Assembly: GCA_038277395.1 (NCBI GenBank) | Contig: CM076194.1 | Location: 112,619,417 to 112,683,416 of the forward strand | Reading direction: 5' to 3' | DNA: 64,000 nt | Source: Dryocosmus kuriphilus | Taxonomy: Eukaryota; Arthropoda; Insecta; Hymenoptera; Cynipidae | Shown: positions 1-9,084 of the stretch, piece after piece | Layout: each line of letters begins with the position of its first letter | How positions within the stretch are numbered: the stretch's first letter is position 1 | Notes under the pieces: generated by a model | Seen by the model: only the letters and a program-made list of their open reading frames with translations | What the model was told of the DNA's origin: nothing | Databases searched by the model: none | Translations under genes and position numbers: made by a program

Positions 1-600
1 ATGACGTCCAAACACGAGGTGAACTGAACAATATGCGGTACGGACGGGCCAACTGAAGTCGCCTGAACGCAAATCAACTACATCAGTTCCTTGGCCTTTC
101 ATTAAACTAACTACTTGAGATAACGCTTAGCGCTTATCAGCTTGAACTTGCTCTATTCTATATTCAAGAAAGGGTGCAACACGAAGAAGATGAAGAGGTC
201 CAATTGAACACAAGAATAGATGAACCCGGTCTCATGAAAATAAGAATATACTCTCGTTTTCGCAATGCAACCAAATACCAACTTTGGATAGCATTCAATG
301 GGGTTGGTGATAGAGAACTACGCAATGAAGAGAAGATTTTCGGCTATTAGTATACATGTAAGTCAGAAACCCGAACACTAGCTGCATGCGTCCATGTTGC
401 AAGTATTTTATGGTTCTTGGGATAAGCAAGACATGAACAGCAAATAAAATATCCTCAAATGATACTGTTACACAGAATTCTAGATGCTGCAGAAAGGGAA
501 CCAGAAGAGAAGCCAAATAAGCTGCCACAAATAATACAGAAAATATTGATTCTGCCAAAAAATCACTAAATGGAACATTCAAGTGTCTATTTTCAGCACG

Positions 601-1160
601 CAGCTTTCAATTCTTCCTAGAAGCGCTTGATATATACCATAGATATAACCGGGCTAGGTACTGAGCTCGCAGTGGCACTAATGTACCCTGAAAGCAGTGA
701 GTGTTACATTTAAGTCTAAATCTTGAGCGCTCAGCATTCGGCCGTTTCGAGGAATGCACTGTACATACCAATTTATAATTATACATAATACTGCGCTTAG
801 AGTGGCATCGTTTCCGCCCTTGAAGAAGTGTGGTTCGAGCTATGTCAAAAACTTGAGCGCCAAGCGTTCAGCCCTTTCGGGTCGCTCGCTATATGTACCA
901 TTATCAAAATCATACATTATACTGTACTTACGATGGCATTGTTTCTGCCCTCAAAGCATAAGTGCTACAGTTATGTCTAAATCTTGAGCGCTTATCGTTT
1001 GGTCATCCCGATGAGCGCAGTGATTATATACCCTACATTAGCACCATTTTTGCTCTTAAAGGAGTAATTTTTCAGTTATTTAGAAACTTTGAGCACTTGA
1101 ATTTTGCTCGCAAAGCGGTAGCGATTCGTTCTAATCATTGATCTTGAGCGCTTAGCGCCG
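601..1160. repeat. degenerate tandem repeat, about 130-bp unit
   Basis: A block beginning CTTGAGCGC followed by a pyrimidine-rich stretch and a TATATACC-like tail recurs. TTGAGCG starts near 723, 853 and 984 (spacing 130 and 131), then in shorter, more decayed copies near 1089 and 1143. Copies differ by many substitutions, so this is an old array. No coding capacity or known repeat family was recognised. Confidence 0.6.
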
Positions 1161-2207
1161 TATAGCACTAAAACTGGCCATTTAAAAAAAATTTTTGAGG
1201 ATATTTCATCAGGCCCTTATAACCTTGAAAATGACCAAGTTTTAGCCATACTATCCACAGAAAGACAATTTCCCATCCATTTTGTGCGGGGTCCTTTCAG
1301 AAATATTTGGAAATTTTGGAAATTTTTGGCAACTTAGTTTCCGGAAATTAACAAAAATGTAAAGTATCTAAAAATTTCCAAAAATCTCCAAAATCTCCAA
1401 AAGTTTCCAAAATTTCCGGTAATTTATAGTATCTTAAAAATTCCAAAATTAGTCTATTGAAAATTTAATACAAACAGAAATCGTGCTAACCTTAAAATCG
1501 TGTCTGAAATTATATGGATTTGTTATAAAAGGTATCATATGCACCATGCGGGAGGGGAATTTTCCCCTTTAGTGCATAATATATTGTTGCTGTGCATGTA
1601 TGTGGTATAGGAAACTATAAAGAAAATATGCAAAAAATCGAGAACTATGATCATTTTCTGCAACGTAGAATTGCAAAAAATGTAAAAAAAAAACTCGGTT
1701 TCCGGAGTCGGAAAACTTTCCCTATTTTCGAAACTAAGCTTCCTTTCAAGCCAAAAGTTGGAGAAACGCTCAAAATCTGAACACATGGTGAGTAAGAGAA
1801 ACCACAGAATTCAAGCATAGATTTAGGTGTAACTTTTTCTAACCATCCCGATCTCAGAAATTTGTTTTCATTATTGAATACAAATGAAAAATATACGATT
1901 TTTCGTCATTTTTTAACAAAATTAAAAAACTATCACAGTTTTTACCTATTAAATAATTTTTCTTCCTACCTCGGTTTGATGCGAATAATACGTCAAAAAG
2001 GTAATATACGCAAATAAAGTGTATTTCAAAAAGCTTATAAATTTCCAGTAAACACTTATATCTATATTGTAAATAAGTTTAATGCACGTTTATGTCTTGC
2101 GGGTTATGTAAGACTAATCCAGAGCTGGCTAATTACCGACTCAAGTGAGTCAGCTGTTGCGAAAGGAACGCGCATATCTCATTTACGTGCCTGGGACAGA
2201 GTATGTT

Positions 2208-2211
<4 letters not shown>

Positions 2212-2243
<32 letters not shown>
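2212..2243. repeat. (TC)n microsatellite
   Basis: An uninterrupted run of about 16 TC dinucleotides. It produces spurious Arg-Glu or Ser-Leu repeat frames on the two strands, which are not genes. Confidence 0.95.
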
Positions 2244-2246
<3 letters not shown>

Positions 2247-2354
2247 CTCTTTCTCTTTTTGCTCTGGGCTTTTCAGCATCCGATGACCAACAACCCTGGC
2301 TCGGGTTGTAAATGTGGCGGATGTTGAAAAGCCCTCGATTGTTATCAATATATA

Positions 2355-3622
2355 CAGTCTGTTAAGTAAGAGCGTATACAGCATTACTCGCAGCAGGTAA
2401 ATGATACACACCTGAACCTTTTTTTAATGTGTAGAGGGAACCTTTGTCCTTGGCGCAATTGTATTAGTAGCGAGTCCAATCATCACCAGCATCAATAATG
2501 GCTTGACATCTGCGAGGCATACTTTATACCAAATTTTGGGCGTATTCGGAGGGAAGGGCTTTCCAAATGAGTCGAATTTGTCGAGAGAGCTGCTGTAGAG
2601 TAAACACCCGTTTTCCGCGAAGCTTCTGCTTAATGTAAGCCCAGACGTTTTCGATGGGATTGGCATCAGGCGATTTTGAAGGCCAGTCTAATGTGACGAT
2701 GTTATTTTCATGTTTCCAGTCAGTGCAGAGGCGGCTGCGGTGTTTCGGGTCATTGTCTTCCTGCAAGATCCAGTCCTCGTTTTTTGCGACAAATTGACGT
2801 GCGGCAGTCAGTAGTAAGGCCTTCTTATAAATTTTGACCATTTTGAAAGCATTCAGGTTTTGGGTAAAAAGATGAAAAACGCCAAAACCCTTTTTTGAAA
2901 AGCAGCCCCAAATATGAACTTTGATCGGATGCTTGACGGTGCGCTGGACGAACTGGTTTAGGGAGGAAGACCAGGCCCGTGGTATAATCACAAATCCCCA
3001 CACAGAAGCTTCATCAGAGAAAACTACGTTACTCCAGTCGCGGTTAATGTTTTCCTGTGCCCAGGCGAGTCGTCCGGCAACGTGCTTTTCGGACAACAGT
3101 GGCTTCTTCATGGTACTTCGCCATTTCAAATTATTCGCGCGCAAATGGTCACGAATACTTACGTACGATATTTCTAGTCCTTTCCGCTTCAATTTTGCTT
3201 GACCTTGGCGTAAGGACAAGCCAGGATTCTTCGAAAACAAGGCCGCAATCAGTTTTTCGTCCTTTGTTGACACCTTCCCTCCTGAACCACGATCTGGAAG
3301 TTCGTCGACGTTTTTAGACTCTTTAAAGCGACGCACCTACTTCTGCACAAACCTTCTCGACTTTTTAATATATTTGGCCGCCGCTGCATAGGACATTTTC
3401 GACCCTCTTGGGTGCGTGCAGAGGAACACTGCCTCGAAGCGTTTTGCGTAAGTAGCACTCATTGTGGTTTATATGCTTCTCCGACAAAAGACCAACATCG
3501 AATGTAATTTTGTCAACATTGCACTAACGGCAAAGGCTCCCTCTACATACTAAAAAAAGGTTCAGGTCGGTATCACTTACCGACTGCGAGTAATGCTGTA
3601 TACGCTCTTACTTAACAGACTG
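2355..3622 (-). mobile_element. Tc1/mariner DNA transposon, 1,268 bp with both ends
   Basis: Both ends are visible. The element starts CAGTCTGTTAAGTAAGAGCG and ends with its reverse complement. The inverted repeats stay similar for about 100 bp, past a shared GAACC(T)7 block. A TA dinucleotide flanks each side (2353-2354 and 3623-3624), which is the target duplication of the Tc1/mariner superfamily. A single transposase frame on the minus strand fills the interior. Length and layout match a complete Tc1-like copy that carries two nonsense codons. Confidence 0.95.
2464..3462 (-). pseudogene. Tc1-like DD34E transposase with two nonsense codons
   Basis: A 333-codon minus-strand reading frame starts at the ATG at 3462. 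An N-terminal helix-turn-helix region is followed by a DDE domain. The catalytic acidic residues are visible: Asp in VVFSDEA, Asp in LQEDNDPKH, and Glu in SPDANPIENVW, 34 residues further on (DD34E as in Tc1 families). Length is normal for Tc1 transposases (about 330-350). The frame is uninterrupted except for a TAG at 3337-3339 (codon 42) and a TAA at 2524-2526 just before the last 20 residues. There are no frameshifts, so the copy looks young or was active until recently. It cannot make full-length protein as read. Confidence 0.93.
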
Positions 3623-3711
3623 TAGTTTCATAAATATTTCACCAGTCAGCTGTTAGCAGATTAATTATCAAATTAACCACGAATTTTCGACTGGCTAGGA
3701 AAAAAAATAGT

Positions 3712-3836
3712 ATACATTACTCGGGACGAATGTCGAAGACCCTTTCCGGCGGATCGCCCCCCTCGGCTTCACCACGGGGGGCAATCACTCCGCCGGGCGG
3801 GATCTTCGACTTTCGTCCCTTGTTATGTAATGTACT
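3712..3836. repeat. short foldback element with GC-rich loop
   Basis: The left arm (ATTACTCGGGACGAATGTCG...) and right arm (...CGACTTTCGTCCCTTGTTATGTAAT) are imperfect reverse complements over about 50 bp. They flank a GC-rich loop with CCCCCC and GGGGGG runs that can also pair. GC content is far above the AT-rich flanks. This is consistent with a small MITE or foldback insertion. A small open frame across it is low-complexity and not credible as a gene. Confidence 0.6.
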
Positions 3837-3839
3837 ATT

Positions 3840-5450
3840 TATAGCTTATTACTCCTCATGCATTGGTTTGGGTGAGAAAGGAATTTTTTTAAATGAAACT
3901 TTAGGGGAGTTCATTTGAACTCAATTAACAACTTTTTCACCCCCTTCCAATTATAAAATCCAAAAGAAAATTTTCTATTCTGCCCTATTGTCTAACCTTC
4001 ATGTCCAGTACTGAGCCAGTATCGACCGCCAGTACTGGCGAAGTACTAGTTGACAGTACAGCAAACAAAAAGACCTAGTTAATTAATAAATATCTAAAGA
4101 TGAAAATATGTATGCCAACGATTGCAAGTTCAAACCACTGCATAATTAAATTGAAAACTAAGTCTTTCAAAATTGGAAAATTTGATAGATTTATTATAAT
4201 CGACCTATTGCTATAAAAAGTCTTTTTTTAAAATAAAAAGCGTCAATATTTCAATTATAAATTCATTGCCCATGTGTCTTGAAACCGCTATATGATGTCA
4301 GAAATCACGATATGAGCAGCAGTACCTGTGTGTAAAGTATATTAAATAGTAGAAATGATTTATAGAATACTTCTTTTTCTTATGAAAAAATTTTAGTATA
4401 CGATGAAAAATTACTGGATATGTTAGCTTTTTGAAATAATTTTGACCATTCAAGCATTTTGTTAATTATAATAAGCTTCTTCTAGAGAGCCAAAATTTTA
4501 ATATCGTATATTATTTCGGATTTAAGTTTAAAAAATGCATTTTCATAATTATACGTATAGCCACTGGACAAAGAAACAGGGAAATGACCAGAAATTTAAT
4601 TAAATTGAAAAAATAGGATATAATGACAGAATTTCTTTTTTACTTGGACTTCTTATCTACTTTTATACACTTATTGAATCTCTATGTTCACTTCATATCA
4701 CATAAAATTATGCGATATAGAAATCATTGCGACTAAACTTTGTAAATTGACTACAATTCAATTTAAAATTATTCAATTTTAATCACATTAAATTTTTTAT
4801 TGTGGAATTTTGAAAGCATTGAGTTTGAAATCATCAATTAAGGAAATTTTGAAATGATAAATTATTCAGTGTTTAAAAATAAAATTAAAAAATCGTTTTA
4901 CTTTTCAAGACGTTAAAACTAGAATTAGTCGATTTTGAATGTCTTGAAATTAAAGCTGTCTAAGGTTGAAAACTTTCGTTACGAAATTGTACAAATTTGA
5001 ATGTTTTAATCAAAGATTGGTTAAATTTGAGTGTTTAAATTCAAACTTAAAATCATTAAAACTTAAAATTGTCCAATGTGAATGATTTCATGTCTGAAAT
5101 GTGAAACTCTTAAAAATAAATTTTTAATATTGTTTGCATTGAAATTTGACAATTTATTTTCAGGCAAAGATGACGTATGACGTATATAATAAGTACGTTC
5201 TGACGTCGATGTTTATACAACTGATCACGAGAAATTTTATAGTATCTGCTTATTCAAATTAAAGAAAACGATTGCAAATATCATTAATCTTGGTTTTTAG
5301 TAAAAGAAATAAATTTTCGTGCTTTCGCTGATTATAAATTAAAAAATTATATTATTGTGACGCAGTTGATACGAATAATCTAAATTTATGAACTACACGT
5401 GATTGAGAATCATAAATTTTCTCTTTCTGTACTCATTTCTCTTCAAATTA
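3840..5450. other. AT-rich spacer with degenerate short repeats
   Basis: No gene is supported. Between about 4700 and 5160 the sequence is built from decayed blocks resembling AAATTGTCCAATTTGAATG with a spacing of a few tens of bases. Similar text recurs at about 15400-16080. A short perfect palindrome, GCCAGTACTGGC, lies near 4029-4040. Confidence 0.5.
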
Positions 5451-5463
5451 AGCAATAATAAGG

Positions 5464-5501
5464 TATAAAAAGGACGCCGGATTTTGAAAAATTTATCAGT
5501 T
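5464..5501 (+). promoter_or_regulatory. TATA box and TCAGTT initiator of the secreted-protein gene
   Basis: TATAAAAA at 5464-5471 is followed by TCAGTT at 5496-5501. That is the arthropod initiator consensus, with its A about 34 bases from the first T of the TATA box. The first ATG downstream (5544) opens a signal peptide, so the predicted 5' leader is about 46 nt. The spacing is right for an RNA polymerase II core promoter. Confidence 0.75.
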
Positions 5502-5543
5502 ATAAACAATTCCAGCAGAAAGTGATTCTTCTAATTACAGAAA

Positions 5544-7590
5544 ATGAAGTTCTGTGTTCCTGTCCTGCTCTTAACCTCTGCGGTCTTCATTCGTAAGTGT
5601 ACCTAAATCTTTATAATATTCAAATTCGTTAACACTTAAAGAAATCATTACTTTATATTATTCTTTTTAAAACATTAAAGAACTTTTTCGTGATATTTCT
5701 CAATATATCCCGCACCTCTCGTTTTTTTCTACTATCATTCTGTGATGCCACGCAATCAGTTGAGACCAAGAAGAAAAAATCTCAAGGGGGATATGCATGA
5801 AACTCAATTTTTTACTTTTCTTCAAGTTAAGTATCTCTGACTTAAAGTCTACAGTTTGGCATCTAAAAAAGACTCTAAATGATGAACAGCATTGGAGATT
5901 TTGTACACTTTCAATTTTTTAAAACTTTTTTTTACATTTATCTTATTTATTTTATTATTGCATAAAATTAAAAATACTTTTATTTTTATAAGAATTTTAA
6001 GTGCACCGTAAACAAAATATTTCCAAAAAACGCAAAGTCTATCGACATTTTATTGAAATAGGTATTTTTCAGAACGTTATAACTTCGGACGCATAAAAAA
6101 AACTTTTTTTTTATTTTCATAAGGTTTTAAGTCTAAGAAAAATAAATCACATTTTTTAAAGAGCATAAAGCGAATCTACATAATATAAATGAAGCGTAGG
6201 AAATTAACTATTTCACAAAAATTTATAGTAAACATTTTTTTAGTAAAATTGTTCATGGAAAAAAATGCTTCTGAGCGCAATATTTCTTAAACTATAAGAG
6301 TTAGATAATATTTTTAAAAAATTTTCCGGAGAATTTTGCACACTTGAATTCTAGTTCAGACTACTTTAGGCAGGAGATACTCTAAAAGGAGAAATTTCCA
6401 ACTAAAAAGCTGATAAAAACTGACTTTTTGAACATGTAAACAACTTTAATTTTCTGAAGATGTCCAAACGGGTTTAAGTTTTAGAGCAGACTTTCAAGAA
6501 AATTCGGTCATTGATTGAATGTTTGAAAAATTTGTTCGCAATCTTGGAACCAAATTTTGATGTGTTTATTAGCAGGAACTTGAAAAATTCCTCAGAACCG
6601 AATGTCATGGAAATTTTGTGAATATAATGTTAATTCTTCATGCATAAAGGTTTTGAACTTTCAGGTAGCTTGTAAAGGTTAGAGTTTTTAATCTTCCAAG
6701 TATCTCAAAAGCTTCAAGTGCTTAAAATTTCCAATCAACTCGAACTCGAATCGACACGAATCGCAAAAAGCCGGCTTTACCCGACTCGAAGTTTCGGATT
6801 TTTTTCACACCCCTAATCCTTAACAGTAGTAAATATATATTAATTCATTAAATTCTTCTCTTGTTATAGAGTTATCATCGTCGAAAGTGATATCCAAGGC
6901 TCTTACTGAGGATGGTCCTGCCCCTGACGTTGACAATGATTATCCTGCAACATATCTCACTCCTTCTGATCCATTAACTCTTGGAGATCCAAAAAAAGCA
7001 ACTCCTGGAAAGATATCCCCTTCCAGCGCGCTGATTCATCAACAGTACCTTCTATTGCGCCTGAAACGTCTGACAAATATACAAAAACTGGAAAATCTGG
7101 AAAGGTTGATAAATCTACACAAACTGAAAAGTCTGACAAATCTGACCAGGATGAGGAATCCGGCCAGCCGAAAGAAGCTGTAGAGATTAAAAAGCCTAAA
7201 CAGGTGAAAGAATCTGCACAGGATAAGCAAACTGATAAGGGTAAAAAAACTAAAAAGGATAATAAAGTCGAACAGGCTATAAAAGCTAAAAAACTGAAAA
7301 AATCTGAACAGCTTAAGGAAACTAGAAAAGCTCAAAAGGCAAGGAAACATAAAGCGCACAAAAAATCCCATCTGACCAAGACAAACGAAAAAACCAAGAA
7401 AAGTAAACAACAGGAAAATGTATCAGTAAGTCAACAAGTCAAGCAAGACCAAAAAGTTAAGAATGCTGAAAAATCTGAGGAACAGGGAAATATACCAGTA
7501 GGTCAAGAATTAAAGCAAGATAAAAATAGCCAAGTTCCAAACTTACAATTAGGAAAATCTGGACAATTGGGTTTACCAATTCTCCCTTAA
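5544..7590 (+). CDS. secreted lysine-rich low-complexity protein, two exons, frame broken at an A7 run
   Basis: Exon 1 (5544-5592) encodes MKFCVPVLLLTSAVFI, a textbook signal peptide, and ends at a consensus donor (C|GTAAGT). A 1,277-base intron ends in a pyrimidine-rich tract and TTATAG at 6869. Exon 2 resumes in phase. After about 40 residues the frame reaches CCA AAA AAA GCA at 6989-7000. The original frame then stays open only to a stop at 7181-7183, while the -1 frame is open to 7590. That -1 frame encodes about 195 residues dominated by Lys, Gln, Ser and Thr with acidic spacing, e.g. KTGKSGKVDKS. Composition strongly favours the -1 frame as the true continuation. Explanations are a one-base loss in A7, an assembly error, or slippage on A AAA AAA. 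I do not recognise the family. A secreted product such as a gland, venom or cuticle protein is only a guess. No canonical AATAAA was seen just downstream. Confidence 0.65.
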
Positions 7591-7853
7591 TTAGCAGAAT
7601 AAGATAAAATCAATCTAATCACACAAGCTGGAAAATCTGGATGTTACTGGATTTGAAGAGGATGGAAGATAATAACCGAAAAATTCTGTATTACCAAGAA
7701 CTTGTGCATTTCATGTAACATTGTTTTAAAAATGAAAACATTGTTGAATAATTCGCTTTATTTGATTTTTATTTCAATCCATATTGATTATTTAAAATAT
7801 TATATATGTTTATAATATAGATTTCAATGTTATACGTCTGAGTAAAATAAGTT

Positions 7854-8642
7854 AATAGAATGCTTTTCAGGAATGGACAAATGACATACTTCAGACAAAT
7901 AAGAAAAGGTCTTCTATATTTCTATAAGTCTTGAATGTTTCGAGGACTGTGCGTTCTCATCAGGATACAAACAGTCATGGATTCCAAATGATACTAAAAG
8001 AGAGTACATAGAGAACAAGCTGTAGAATCCCATGTTCTCTGTTTCAACAATTGTTTTTAAAAATCTGATTTAAGAAGACGTTATAGTTGAAAAAATTATT
8101 TGAAGGCATCAAAGAAATTAAATTAAATAGAAAAAAAATTAATTTCCCTTTTTCTGGAAAATTAATTTTAAAAACTTTTTTTATAATTAAAAGTGATACG
8201 GAGACAGAACTGAAATTCTGTTCCATATTGAAAATGATACTCGAAGAAAAATTCTCAATACGAAGCAGAACTATAGTTCTGTCTCCATATCACTTTTAAT
8301 TATAAAAAAAGTCTTCAAAATGAATTTTCTAGAAAAAGGGAAATTAAGCTTCTTTTTTTCTATTTAATTTTAAATCTTTGATGTCTTTAATTAATTTTTT
8401 CAACTACAATGTCTTCTTAACTCAAATTTTTACGAACAGGTGTTGAAACAGAGAACATGAGATTCTACAACTTGTTCTCTATCAACTCTGTTTTAATATC
8501 ATTTGGAACCCACTGACTATTTGTATTCTGATGTGGAGCACGTACAGTTCTCGAAACGTCGAAGAATTATAGAAATATAGAAAATCTTTTTTTATTTGTC
8601 TGAAGTATGTCGATTTTCCATTCCTGAAAAACGTTCTATTAA
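7854..8642. repeat. 0.79-kb foldback element (arms about 370 bp)
   Basis: The sequence from AATAGAATGCTTTTCAGG onward is repeated in reverse complement up to ...CCTGAAAAACGTTCTATT, with only some tens of bases of loop around 8222-8262. The arms share many landmarks, e.g. GAGAACAAG/CTTGTTCTC and AGAACTATAGTTCT near the centre, with scattered mismatches and small indels. There is no credible coding frame. This is best read as a MITE or foldback element. It lies about 260 bp downstream of the secreted-protein gene. Its flanks are AT-rich and do not show an unambiguous target duplication. Confidence 0.8.
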
Positions 8643-9084
8643 ATTAAATATGTTGTTTTATATTTCGTCTTAATACTAACAAGATGCTTGAATAATATCA
8701 TACTCGTCTGGAAAAATAATTATTTACAGAAACAAATTTCTGTGCAACAAATTACAACAATTATTTCCGTTATTAATACAACCATACCAATAAGAAAATT
8801 ATTTTAAAAAACAGTCAAATACGTCAGGGATAAAAGATAACTTTAAGGTAGAAAACAAGAATTTATATCGTTCGATTTATTTATTATAACTGGAAGTGTA
8901 ATCTAACAATTAAATTCATTATTAATATTTCAAATTTAAGAATAACATTTTGGAAATCAACTCCATCAGCGGAAGCAACAGCGCTAAGTTTATACGTTCT
9001 ACTGTTAATATATCTTATAGCTAGGAAATTTAGTTATTTGGATATTTTATTAATTTTTCAATTTTACTTTTATTTATCATAGAA
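8643..9084. other. AT-rich spacer between two foldback elements
   Basis: About 440 bases of AT-rich sequence with no supported frame, repeat or signal. Confidence 0.5.

Larger units (their letters stand above)
1..2354. other. AT-rich spacer left of the Tc1 element
   Basis: No gene is supported here. The stretch holds a degenerate tandem repeat (601-1160, listed separately), an imperfect palindromic patch at about 1300-1445 where runs of TTGGAAATTTT face runs of AAAATTTCCAA, and a CT microsatellite near its right end. Short open frames on both strands are low-complexity and overlap each other, as expected by chance. Confidence 0.6.

Noticed and set aside
2133..2411. Arg-Glu repeat frame (minus) and Ser-Leu repeat frame (plus) over the CT tract
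   Set aside because: Both are translations of a dinucleotide repeat. No start context, conservation or neighbouring exon supports them.
3730..3918. 62-codon frame over the GC-rich loop of the small foldback
   Set aside because: It is explained by the palindromic GC-rich insertion. No homology or regulatory context.
7039..7410. Phe/Leu-rich minus-strand frame opposite the Lys-rich exon
   Set aside because: The antisense of AAA/AAG-rich coding sequence necessarily reads as Phe/Leu. No independent support.
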